From: Thermosipho melanesiensis BI429
Lineage (GTDB): Bacteria > Thermotogota > Thermotogae > Thermotogales > Fervidobacteriaceae
Length of the DNA stretch: 64,000 bases
Direction of reading: 5' to 3'
Assembly (NCBI RefSeq): GCF_000016905.1
Contig: NC_009616.1
Coordinates: forward strand, 124,001 to 188,000
In this document: positions 24,571 to 33,946 of the stretch, in pieces
How positions within the stretch are numbered: position 1 is the stretch's first letter
Layout of the letters: each line of letters begins with the position of its first letter
Translations under genes and position numbers: made by a program
Notes under the pieces: generated by a model
What the model was told of the DNA's origin: nothing
Seen by the model: only the letters and a program-made list of their open reading frames with translations
Database searches by the model: none

Positions 24571-25785
24571 TTATCTAGAAATATAAGTCAAAGAATCTCT
24601 ATATATTGAAGAAATTGCCTTTTCGTCTGCTTTAATTGGGGCCATGCTTAGTAGCAAACCAAGAGATGGTGTCTCAAGTGCAAGTTTGGTCAATTTAGGT
24701 ATATCCTTTTCTACAAATCCCAAATTTTCAAGCTTTTCTGTTACTCCCAAGCTAAAAAGCCATTTTTCAATACCTACTGCAATTTTTTCTGCTTCACCAG
24801 GAATACCCTTTAAACCAGGAACAATTGGATTATATATATCTGCTAAAACCTCTGGTTTTGCAACGTAAATTTGTTTTACAACAGCAGGTAAAAGAATTGC
24901 AAGACCTAATCCATGTGCAAGATCTGGTTTTACAGCACTCAAAGGATGTTCAAGAGCATGTGTAAAATGGAGCAAACCATTATCAAATGAAATCCCAGCT
25001 ATAGCTGAAGCATAAAGCAAATAATATCTAGCTGTTAGGTCATCTGGATGTGCAACTGCTTGTGGAAGATATCTTGAAATAAGCCTAATTGTTTCTTTAG
25101 CTAAAAGAATAGAATATGGACTTGCAGCAAGAGTTGTAGCAGCTTCTGTAACATGGTTTATTGCATCAATTGCTGTAAATATAGTTTGATTTTTTGGAAG
25201 TGTCTTCATCAATTGAGGATCATCTATTGCAAATGTTGGATATATACAATCATATGCTATTGCTGGTTTATATTCCTTTTCTAAAATTGAAGCTACTGCA
25301 AATCTATCAACTTCTGTTCCAGTACCGTGTGTGGTATTTATTGCGATAATAGGTTTTGCCTTTGTAGGGACAAATTTTCCTTCATACAATTCTTCTGCCG
25401 TTTTATCTGTATATTCTAATAAAACTGCAACACTCTTTGCAGCGTCTATAGGACTTCCCCCACCTATTCCTATCACTGCTTTTGCACCATTTTCTAACGC
25501 AAGTTTTGTAGCTTCATTTATCTGTGTTGTAGTTGGATTTGGGGAAACATCTTCATAAATTACATATTTTATTCCCCTTTTCTCAAGCTCTGGCTTTATA
25601 ACATCCCATGCACCTGTTACTTTGTATGCCACCTTATCTGTGACAAAAATCACATTATCAATACCTTGATTTTTTAATGTGTCAAATATATCTCCCACTT
25701 TATTTATTGCACCTACACCAAAGTAACAAGTGGTTTTACATCTTAATTCAAATACGTTGTAAATATCTACTTTACTTTCCCACAT
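24571..25785 (-). CDS. Iron-containing alcohol dehydrogenase
   Basis: This 404-residue group III Fe-alcohol dehydrogenase has a nucleotide-binding region with VIGIGGGSPIDAAKSVA. The metal site lies in 'FTAIDAINHVTEAA' and 'FTHALEHPLSAVKPDLAHG', where Asp and three His coordinate iron. It should interconvert alcohols and aldehydes with NAD(P)H and so dispose of fermentation electrons. The start at 25785 is set by AGGAGGTGA just upstream; the frame open to 25812 runs through the operator and is rejected. A Rex-like box lies between the -10 element and the ribosome site, so the gene probably responds to the NADH/NAD+ ratio. Confidence 0.93.
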   Translation of the reverse strand: MWESKVDIYNVFELRCKTTCYFGVGAINKVGDIFDTLKNQGIDNVIFVTDKVAYKVTGAWDVIKPELEKRGIKYVIYEDVSPNPTTTQINEATKLALENGAKAVIGIGGGSPIDAAKSVAVLLEYTDKTAEELYEGKFVPTKAKPIIAINTTHGTGTEVDRFAVASILEKEYKPAIAYDCIYPTFAIDDPQLMKTLPKNQTIFTAIDAINHVTEAATTLAASPYSILLAKETIRLISRYLPQAVAHPDDLTARYYLLYASAIAGISFDNGLLHFTHALEHPLSAVKPDLAHGLGLAILLPAVVKQIYVAKPEVLADIYNPIVPGLKGIPGEAEKIAVGIEKWLFSLGVTEKLENLGFVEKDIPKLTKLALETPSLGLLLSMAPIKADEKAISSIYRDSLTYISR

Positions 25786-25796
25786 AATTTCACCTC

Positions 25797-25825
25797 CTGT
25801 GAATATTTTCACAATTATTATAACA
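25797..25825 (-). promoter_or_regulatory. Rex-like redox operator with extended -10 promoter
   Basis: On the minus strand TTGTGAAAATATTCACAG (25797-25814) matches the Rex consensus TTGTGAA-N4-TTCACAA at all but the final base. It starts 2 bases after an extended -10 (TGTTATAAT, 25817-25825). Rex is a known repressor of fermentative alcohol dehydrogenase genes and leaves DNA when NADH is high. Confidence 0.82.
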
Positions 25826-25929
25826 TTCTTCTAAAAAACAATTGTTAAAACCAGATAAACTTTTCGTTATTTTTTTCACGGTTTATATTTTCAAAAACTT
25901 TTCCGATAAATGTAACGGGTGGTGGTAGT

Positions 25930-26448
25930 ATGAAAATTCAAAGCTTTAACTTTGATTTTTCATATCAACGAACATTTATTAAAGTCAAAAAGAGTGCAAA
26001 CGTACTTATATATGAAAAGAAAGAAAAGATAAAAGAAAAAGATCTAATAAAGTTAATTATATCAAAAGAACTTCTTGAAAAACTTACAGGAAAGAAATTT
26101 AAATTAGCTCTTCCAAAAATAAGGTATAAAATTATGGTAAAGATTGGTAAACCTGAAATCGAGGTTTACCATGAAAAATTCCAATTGAGCTTTTCAAAAA
26201 CTACTATAGAAGGAAAAATTACCACTGAAGATGGAAAACAAATTTCTTTTTCATACTTTGTCGACAATTTAAATTTACTTTACTCAAAGAAAGATGGATT
26301 AGAAAGAATTGATTTTTCACTGCAAAACACAAACATTAAAGAAAATTTATCTATAATCTTTAACAATACGGAAGGTTCTATTATTTCAGAAAATAAAATT
26401 TTAGGTTATGTCACCCCTTCAGAACAAAATATTGATAAAAAAGTATGA
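25930..26448 (+). CDS. Hypothetical protein, probably Thermosipho-specific
   Basis: I do not recognise this 172-residue protein. It has no signal peptide, membrane helix or Cys motif. It is Lys-rich and, from about 100 onward, predicted beta-rich, with alternating polar and hydrophobic residues (GKITTEDGKQISFSYFVDN). A basic N-terminal half holds KKEKIKEKDLIKLIISKELLEKL, a likely amphipathic helix pair. It stands alone between the divergent alcohol dehydrogenase and the convergent NADH oxidase. The ribosome site (GGTGG) is modest. Codon use looks like its neighbours, so it is likely a real gene of unknown role. Confidence 0.7.
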   Translation: MKIQSFNFDFSYQRTFIKVKKSANVLIYEKKEKIKEKDLIKLIISKELLEKLTGKKFKLALPKIRYKIMVKIGKPEIEVYHEKFQLSFSKTTIEGKITTEDGKQISFSYFVDNLNLLYSKKDGLERIDFSLQNTNIKENLSIIFNNTEGSIISENKILGYVTPSEQNIDKKV

Positions 26449-26470
26449 CCCATCCATTCGAATGGGTCAT
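26445..26470. terminator. Bidirectional hairpin between convergent genes
   Basis: ATGACCCAT and ATGGGTCAT pair across CCATTCGA, and the whole 26-base element is nearly palindromic. It overlaps the ends of both convergent genes and serves as a compact shared terminator. Confidence 0.8.
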
Positions 26471-27801
26471 ATTCTATTTAAATATTCCAAACCTACCATA
26501 TTCAAAAAGTTCCATGGTTTGTTAAAGTGTGGTTGGAAGAAGAAATCTACAAATGCTAATTCTTCTATAGTCATTTCATTTTGAATTACAACGGACATTG
26601 TATTGATAGATTGTGTTAAATCTGCTTTAGAAAGTATTTGTGCTCCTAAAATTTTTTTAGAATCTTTTCCAAATACTACTTTAAACATTACTTTTTCAAA
26701 CTTTGGCATAAATTCCGGTCTGTGGTTTTCTGTTATAACTACTGAATCTACTTCTAACTCATTACATTTTGCCATTGATTCAGTTAATCCAGTCGCCGCT
26801 ATATTTAAATCGTAAATCTTTATTCCAGAAGTACCCTGTGTACCAAGGTGTCTTAATCTTCTTTCGTTAAGGTTATATGCCGCTATTGTACCCATTCTAA
26901 TTGCATTTGTTGCAAGTGGAATATACTTATATTTCTTTAAAGGATTGTAAAATACAGCACTGCAATCTCCTGCTGCAAATACATCATCTCTGCTTGTTTG
27001 CATATATTCGTCAACAATAATTGCACCATTTTCAAGCATATCTAATTTTCTTTTAAATAAATCAGTATTTGGCTTAAATCCAACAGAGAGAATAACCAAA
27101 TCCGCGTTATATTCCCCTTTATCGGTTATCACCTTTTCAACACTTTTTCCCCCAATAAATCTCGTAACTTTTTCATTCAAAGCCAAATTAATACCATTTT
27201 TTAATAATTTATCTTCTGCTATCTTTGTAAATTCTTCATCTAAATATTTACTTAAAATTCTACTTTCAATATCTATCAAAGTAACATTTTTTCCTTTTTC
27301 TTTCATTGCTTCAGCAAGTTCAACACCTATAAACCCTGCTCCTATAACAACCACATTTTTTGCATTTTCAGACCTTTTAATAATTTCCTGTGCATGATAA
27401 TAATTCTTAGAAAGGAGTATGTTATTCAATTCTATTCCCTCTATATTAGGAATAATTGGCCATGAGCCTGTTGTAATTATCAATTTATCAAAACTATCTT
27501 CAAAAATTTCTCCACTCTTTAAATCCTCTACCAACAATGTTTTCTCATCAAAATCAACTTTTTTTACATTATGTCTCATTTTTGTATTTATCCCCAAACT
27601 TTTAAGGTGTTCGGGTGAAGAATAAAACAGTTTACTTGGATCTTTTACCACCCCACCAACGTGTAAAGCAATTCCACAAGATAGGAATGATATGGTATCA
27701 TTTCTCTCATAAATGGTAATTTCAGCATCCTTGTATAATTTCGAAGCATTTATAGCCGCAGCAGTACCTGCATGTGTACACCCAATTATTACAACTTTCA
27801 T
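26467..27801 (-). CDS. nox: FAD-dependent NADH oxidase / CoA-disulfide-reductase family enzyme
   Basis: This 444-residue pyridine nucleotide-disulfide oxidoreductase has the FAD motif near the N-terminus (VVIIGCTHAGTAAA), His10, and redox Cys42 in SFLSCGIALHVGG. The NAD(P)H motif is VVVIGAGFIGVELAEA and the second FAD box VFAAGDCS. Single-Cys members either reduce O2 to water with NADH or reduce CoA disulfide or persulfides. In an anaerobe both fit oxygen or sulfur detoxification. AAGGAGGAG precedes the ATG, and a strong promoter lies 41 bases upstream. Motifs alone do not separate NADH oxidase from CoA-disulfide reductase. Confidence 0.88.
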   Translation of the reverse strand: MKVVIIGCTHAGTAAAINASKLYKDAEITIYERNDTISFLSCGIALHVGGVVKDPSKLFYSSPEHLKSLGINTKMRHNVKKVDFDEKTLLVEDLKSGEIFEDSFDKLIITTGSWPIIPNIEGIELNNILLSKNYYHAQEIIKRSENAKNVVVIGAGFIGVELAEAMKEKGKNVTLIDIESRILSKYLDEEFTKIAEDKLLKNGINLALNEKVTRFIGGKSVEKVITDKGEYNADLVILSVGFKPNTDLFKRKLDMLENGAIIVDEYMQTSRDDVFAAGDCSAVFYNPLKKYKYIPLATNAIRMGTIAAYNLNERRLRHLGTQGTSGIKIYDLNIAATGLTESMAKCNELEVDSVVITENHRPEFMPKFEKVMFKVVFGKDSKKILGAQILSKADLTQSINTMSVVIQNEMTIEELAFVDFFFQPHFNKPWNFLNMVGLEYLNRI

Positions 27802-27841
27802 ATCTTTCTCCTCCTTGTGATTTTTTTAACTATCCAATCTT

Positions 27842-27870
27842 ATTATACTACTAATTTTGGACAAAGTCAA
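27842..27870 (-). promoter_or_regulatory. Promoter of the NADH oxidase gene
   Basis: On the minus strand TTGACT (27865-27870) and TATAAT (27842-27847) are separated by 17 bases, giving an untranslated leader of about 35 bases. No operator-like repeat was seen around it. Confidence 0.88.
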
Positions 27871-27922
27871 TTATTAGATAATAAAAAAATTATTTTTACC
27901 TAATTTATACATAAAAAAATAA

Positions 27923-27948
27923 AATAATGCGGATTTCTCCGCATTATT
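27923..27948 (-). terminator. Intrinsic terminator of the CPBP operon
   Basis: AATAATGCGGA-TTTC-TCCGCATTATT is a perfect 11-bp stem followed on the minus strand by TTTTATTTT. It contains the stop codon of the CPBP gene. Confidence 0.9.
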
Positions 27949-29473
27949 GACTAATAACTTCTTTTTCAGAACCAAATCTTAGAAATTCAATAATGTTAAA
28001 TAAAATATAAATATAGCACGAAAGAGAAACAATAACTCTAACATCTTTCAAACCTACTTTCTCTGTAAAATACATCAGAATATAAATGAGAACCAAATAT
28101 ATCATATTAAAGATATAGAGACTCTCCTTTAATAAAGACGAACTCGATAAAAGAGTTATTAATAGCAATACCAAAAGAGGAATTTTGTAATATAGTCCAA
28201 AGGATAAAATAAGGATGGTTGAAAACAAAATAAGTAAAATACCTAATTTTTTATCTTTAAAAGTGTTGAAATATATAAAAATAAGGATGGGTATAATTAT
28301 ACTAAAAGAAAAACTAAATAACAAAAATAAAAATTCACATAGTATTATCAAATAGAATAAAGGTTTTTCTGTATTATACTTTTTCAAAAACAAATAACAT
28401 AAAAATATTCCAGAAAACAATAGATTTTCAGTCTTAAATAACACTTCCCATCTTCCACTGTAAATACCAAAAAATACAATATTGGCCAAAAAAAACCAAA
28501 ATAACATATTTTTTTCTTTTTCACTATCTAGTAATTCAAGAAATAACATCAACAAAATTGGAATAAAAATAACAAAAGAATAATCAATTAACAACGCAAT
28601 CACTTGGAAAGCCACTAACAGATAAAACCCTATTTTTTTGTATTTTTTTACAAGTAAAACCACTAAAAATAATAGAATAATAAACAATTGTCCATAAGTA
28701 ACATAGTAGTTTCCTTTTAAATTCTGTAACGAAACATTTCTAGATAATAATAAAATTGAGTATAAAAACAAAAGCAATGGTATATAACCCGGAGTAAATT
28801 CTTTAAATTTTATACTTGATATCTTATAGTTTTTAAAGAATATATATGTAATTACAACCAAACCTATTCCGTCCGAAAGTAAATTTGTTACGTTGTTATC
28901 AACAAAAAAATTATTTAAAAAATGAATTGTTGTTACAAGCCAAATATTTTTCGAATGCTCGTAAATTAATGCATAAAAAATCCCCGAAACGAAAATTTGA
29001 AATAATCCTCCATAATAGAAACTACGAATATGAAAATACGTAAAAATCCCCGCACTCAAGAATGTTGCAAACAAAAAACCCTTTCTTGATTTTATATAAT
29101 TATACAAAAACCATCTAATTAATAATTCCTCTCTAAACGCTAATACATATGTAACGAAAATACTTACAAAAAAACTGGCATTTGGTAAAACCTTTCTTTG
29201 AACCACAACAAACACAACAAAAAAAGTCATTAATAAAGAAGAAAAGACAAAATCTTTTAAATTAAACACATCTAACCTTAGCCTTTTTTCCTTAAAGTCT
29301 TCAAAAAAAAGGCGAGTAGTTACTGAAATAAATATTACACAAAAAAAGAGCACAATCACCCCATCAAAAAAGGTTCCATAATTAACTTCTGCATAAGACT
29401 CCAAAACAGGAACAAAATAAGTAAAGAGAAAAAAACCTAAAATAGTATAAATTATTCCTTTAAAATACTGCAA
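27944..29473 (-). CDS. Polytopic membrane protein with CPBP (CAAX-type) intramembrane protease domain
   Basis: The product has some 15 membrane helices. The N-terminal third carries the three CPBP/Abi motifs: EELLIRW (EExxxR type), FTYFH and IHFLNN, which build the metal site of intramembrane CAAX-like proteases. The long C-terminal membrane region has no motif that I recognise. The start is taken as TTG at 29473, with GGGGGG 6 bases ahead. The longer frame from GTG at 29500 begins inside a hairpin. CPBP proteins process prenylated or secreted peptides, and many give bacteriocin self-immunity. The preceding gene encodes a small exported protein, a plausible substrate. Confidence 0.8.
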   Translation of the reverse strand: MQYFKGIIYTILGFFLFTYFVPVLESYAEVNYGTFFDGVIVLFFCVIFISVTTRLFFEDFKEKRLRLDVFNLKDFVFSSLLMTFFVVFVVVQRKVLPNASFFVSIFVTYVLAFREELLIRWFLYNYIKSRKGFLFATFLSAGIFTYFHIRSFYYGGLFQIFVSGIFYALIYEHSKNIWLVTTIHFLNNFFVDNNVTNLLSDGIGLVVITYIFFKNYKISSIKFKEFTPGYIPLLLFLYSILLLSRNVSLQNLKGNYYVTYGQLFIILLFLVVLLVKKYKKIGFYLLVAFQVIALLIDYSFVIFIPILLMLFLELLDSEKEKNMLFWFFLANIVFFGIYSGRWEVLFKTENLLFSGIFLCYLFLKKYNTEKPLFYLIILCEFLFLLFSFSFSIIIPILIFIYFNTFKDKKLGILLILFSTILILSFGLYYKIPLLVLLLITLLSSSSLLKESLYIFNMIYLVLIYILMYFTEKVGLKDVRVIVSLSCYIYILFNIIEFLRFGSEKEVISQ

Positions 29474-29491
29474 AAAAATCCCCCCAAAATA

Positions 29492-29514
29492 GCCTTCCAC
29501 AAAATGTGGAAGGC
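29492..29514 (-). terminator. Intercistronic hairpin (possible attenuator)
   Basis: GCCTTCCAC-5 nt-GTGGAAGGC is a perfect 9-bp stem between the small exported protein gene and the CPBP gene. It is followed on the minus strand by TATTTT and then the poly-G ribosome site. It may terminate part of the transcripts so that more small protein than protease is made. Confidence 0.75.
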
Positions 29515-29521
29515 ATATATT

Positions 29522-29917
29522 TTAAAATTCAAATTTTTCTTTCACACTATCGGTTAAATTTACATAAATTGTAGGTTGACCAACATATGAGCGATAAATA
29601 TTTTTCTGATAAATTAATCTTAATTGTTCCAACTTTTTCCTTGCTTTTATTTTAGCTAAAGAAACAGCTTTAGCAGGTGTTTCAGCACAAGCTTTAACAT
29701 AATAAACTAACTCTTTTATATCCTCAACCATTTTCTCAACTCCATCCACTATTTCTTCAGAATGAACAATTACCTCAATACAAAGTTCTATAATTGCTAT
29801 AGCTGTAACTGGTCCAATTTCTAGTCTATCATCACCTTTTGAAATATCCACCTTTTCATTTGCCATTAAACTCAAACTCAAAATAACCACAACTAAAACT
29901 ATTAAAAATTTTTTCAT
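29522..29917 (-). CDS. Small exported protein of unknown function, upstream of CPBP protease
   Basis: The 131-residue product has a clear signal peptide (MKKFLIVLVVVILSLSLMA), giving a mature form of about 113 residues. It contains a hydrophobic helical stretch, GPVTAIAIIELCIEVIVH, then acidic and basic amphipathic helices. Two Cys residues are present, in ELCIEV and KACAE. No family was recognised. It is the first gene before the CPBP membrane protease and is expressed from its own promoter with a palindromic operator candidate. A secreted peptide or protein precursor processed by the protease is a reasonable hypothesis, but not shown. Confidence 0.78.
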   Translation of the reverse strand: MKKFLIVLVVVILSLSLMANEKVDISKGDDRLEIGPVTAIAIIELCIEVIVHSEEIVDGVEKMVEDIKELVYYVKACAETPAKAVSLAKIKARKKLEQLRLIYQKNIYRSYVGQPTIYVNLTDSVKEKFEF

Positions 29918-29946
29918 ATTTTACACCCACCTGGTTTATTGATTTT

Positions 29947-29964
29947 TGTCAAGTCGACCTGACA
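29947..29964. promoter_or_regulatory. 18-bp palindromic operator candidate
   Basis: TGTCAAGTCGACCTGACA is palindromic at 8 of 9 base pairs around GTCGAC. It lies 5 bases downstream of the -10 box of the small exported protein gene, over the expected transcription start, where a repressor would block initiation. Confidence 0.7.
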
Positions 29965-29969
29965 GTAAT

Positions 29970-29997
29970 TTTATAACATAAAAAGAAAAAAAGTCAA
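29970..29997 (-). promoter_or_regulatory. Promoter of the small exported protein / CPBP operon
   Basis: On the minus strand TTGACT (29992-29997) and TATAAA (29970-29975) are spaced 16 bases apart. The region 29998-30132 upstream is AT-rich and shows no gene. Confidence 0.75.
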
Positions 29998-30132
29998 CAA
30001 CATGTAATAATAAAAGTAATCAAAATTTAATATAAAAGTACTAATAATATAAATAACACACACTAATGATAGTTGTAATATCTATGAAATCAATAATTAA
30101 TTTTACAATAACAATAAAGAAAAAATAAAAAA

Positions 30133-30154
30133 TCCCGATCATGTGATCGGGATA
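30133..30154 (-). terminator. Intrinsic terminator of the chemoreceptor gene
   Basis: ATCCCGATCA-TG-TGATCGGGAT is a perfect 10-bp stem followed on the minus strand by TTTTTTATTTTTT. Confidence 0.92.
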
Positions 30155-30174
30155 AAACACAAATTTCTTACATT

Positions 30175-31815
<1,641 letters not shown>

Positions 31816-31895
31816 TTAACTATAACGAAAATATCACCTCTTATATTAAAAATCAACAAAGCAATGTTACTTTAAAGTAAAATATTCAAAAAAAT

Positions 31896-31922
31896 AAACC
31901 TGGCCTTAAAAAGGCCAGGTTT
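31896..31922. terminator. Intrinsic terminator after the Cys-rich protein gene
   Basis: AAACCTGGCCTT-AAA-AAGGCCAGGTTT is a perfect 12-bp stem flanked by A and T runs. It ends the leftward M3 peptidase / Cys-rich protein operon. Confidence 0.93.
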
Positions 31923-31938
31923 TATCTCAAAACATTTT

Positions 31939-32235
31939 TTACTTTTTCAGCTTTTTTAGTCTTTCTGGATTCATGTAATTTAAACAACAACCACTTCCAA
32001 ACATTTTTACTTCTTTATCTTTCTCCATTTCAACTATTTTACCGTATATTCCACATTTGTTATCTTCTGTTAAATACTCACACCGTTCTTTTTCATCATC
32101 CCACTTTCCATAGTAACATGGAGTAACTTTACAACAATATCCACACTGGACACATTCAGGACAACTCACATTATTCCTTATGCTATTAACAAAATCATCC
32201 AAACTTTCAAAATCATCTATATCATCGAAAAACAA
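31939..32235 (-). CDS. Small Cys-rich metal- or Fe-S-cluster-binding protein (YkgJ/UPF0153-like)
   Basis: The 98-residue protein has an acidic N-terminus and a dense Cys pattern: CPECVQCGYCC near 25-35, a CYYG stretch, CEYL, NKCGIYG and a closing GSGCC. This CxxCxxCGxCC...C...CxxY arrangement belongs to the zinc- or iron-chelating YkgJ family. The bound metal and role are unknown. It follows the M3 oligopeptidase stop by one base and is clearly in the same operon. No redox partner was seen nearby. Confidence 0.82.
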   Translation of the reverse strand: MFFDDIDDFESLDDFVNSIRNNVSCPECVQCGYCCKVTPCYYGKWDDEKERCEYLTEDNKCGIYGKIVEMEKDKEVKMFGSGCCLNYMNPERLKKLKK

Positions 32236-32236
32236 A

Positions 32237-33946
32237 CTACTCTCCCTCCAATAATCTTAACCGTTCTTCTACAAAATTTACAATCTCTTCGATATGTTCC
32301 TCGGAAAAATCTAATTTTATCCCCGCAACTTCATATACTTTATCTATCGGCACTTTATATCCAACCTTTAAAAAGTTGTGATAGTTTTCTATTGTCTTTT
32401 CTGGATTTTCAATGTAGTTTTTATAAATAGATAACGCTCCAAGTTGTGCAATTCCATATTCAATATAATAAAATGGCACTTCAAAAATATGTAACTGGAA
32501 TAACCATCTATATTGTTTCTCAAGTTCAAGTCCAGACCAATCAACACCCTGGTTAAATTTATCCATAAGTTTCCCAAAGTACTGTGCGCGTTCTTCTGGT
32601 GTATGGTCATTCGTATATATCCATTGTTGGAAAGCATCAACAGTCATGCACCAAGGTAAAAATAGTACTGCATGTTCTAATTCTTCAATCATCGCTTTTT
32701 TGTATTCTTCCTCATCTTTGTAATATTCACTCCAGTAATGCATAGTTAAAAGCTCCATACTCATAGAAGCTAACTCTGCTATTTCCATTCTATTTGGTCT
32801 GTAATAGGTTATTGGGATGTTTACAGTTTCAAAAGTATGCATTGCATGACCTGATTCATGTAACAACGTTCTCACATCTCCACTTTGACCAGTAGCATTC
32901 ATGAAAATAAACGGTGCACCCGTTTCTGGCAATGGATAATTATACCCACCAGGCGCCTTCCCTTTTCTGTTTTCAAGATCAAGCAATCCTGAATTTTTCA
33001 TCATCTCCAATCTTTCTCCAAAAAGAGGTTTTACCTTTCCTAAAATCTTTATTGCTTTATCTACAAACTCATCAACTGTTTGGTAAGGATTTAATACTTT
33101 CCCATCGACGTCAACCGCTGTATCCCACGGCTTTAAAACCTCTAATCCTAACTTCTTTGCCCTCTTTTCCATCCTTTTTTTGAAAAATGGCATTACTTTC
33201 TTTTCAACTGCTTCATGGAACTTGTATACATCATCAACCGTATATTCAAATCTTCCTTTCAATTTATGCATGTAATCTCTATAATTATCAAATCCAGCAT
33301 TTCTGGCCTGTTTTATTCTTATCTCTTTCAACTCATCGAACAATTTATCAAGCTCTTCACGTTTTTCCAACAATCCATGAAATCTCTTTCTCCAAGCTTC
33401 CTCCCTAATTTCTCTATCAGGTGATTTCAGATACGGTAATAACTGTTGTAGGGTTTTCTTTTCACCCCTAAACTCAACTTCAATAGAGCCAAATATAGCT
33501 CCATACTTGTTTGAAAGTTTCCTTTCTTCAACCTGTAGAGGAATATTTTCCTCTCTAAATAATTCAATATTATTAGAAATTATATTCAACATATGAACAT
33601 ATTCTTTAGAAATCTTTACATCGCTATCGTAAATCTTTTTCTCAAGCTTTATGTAATACGGTTTTAACTCTGAAACTACATTTTGAAAGTATTCGTTGAA
33701 TTTTTCAGCATATTCCTTTTTATCGGCAAACCTAGTCATATTAATATATCTCCAACCCATTTCTTCTGCAACAATATCCGAAAGTTCTGTTAATTTTTCA
33801 ACTAATTCAACTACATCTTCTTCTTTAGTAATCTGTTTTTCTAATAAAGAATTTAAAACTTCTATAATTTTTTCAGCATCTGTTGAAGATAAATCTTTAA
33901 AATACTTTCTTTCTCTCTTTTCTATTTTCTTATTGGTAAATATCAT
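32237..33946 (-). CDS. pepF: M3-family oligoendopeptidase (PepF-like)
   Basis: This 569-residue cytoplasmic metallopeptidase has the zinc motif HESGH (363-367) inside TLLHESGHAMHTFE and the downstream Glu in 'EIAELASMSMELL'. Family-typical stretches KAPGGYNYPLP and GAPFIFMNATG precede it. Length and motifs fit the PepF branch of family M3, which cleaves short peptides and supports amino-acid fermentation. Its start overlaps the end of the MATE gene by 17 bases. The Cys-rich protein gene follows one base after its stop. Confidence 0.94.
   Translation of the reverse strand: MIFTNKKIEKRERKYFKDLSSTDAEKIIEVLNSLLEKQITKEEDVVELVEKLTELSDIVAEEMGWRYINMTRFADKKEYAEKFNEYFQNVVSELKPYYIKLEKKIYDSDVKISKEYVHMLNIISNNIELFREENIPLQVEERKLSNKYGAIFGSIEVEFRGEKKTLQQLLPYLKSPDREIREEAWRKRFHGLLEKREELDKLFDELKEIRIKQARNAGFDNYRDYMHKLKGRFEYTVDDVYKFHEAVEKKVMPFFKKRMEKRAKKLGLEVLKPWDTAVDVDGKVLNPYQTVDEFVDKAIKILGKVKPLFGERLEMMKNSGLLDLENRKGKAPGGYNYPLPETGAPFIFMNATGQSGDVRTLLHESGHAMHTFETVNIPITYYRPNRMEIAELASMSMELLTMHYWSEYYKDEEEYKKAMIEELEHAVLFLPWCMTVDAFQQWIYTNDHTPEERAQYFGKLMDKFNQGVDWSGLELEKQYRWLFQLHIFEVPFYYIEYGIAQLGALSIYKNYIENPEKTIENYHNFLKVGYKVPIDKVYEVAGIKLDFSEEHIEEIVNFVEERLRLLEGE

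Noticed and set aside
25786-25812. Longer N-terminus for the alcohol dehydrogenase
   Set aside because: It would be translated from the Rex-like operator and precedes the AGGAGGTGA ribosome site.
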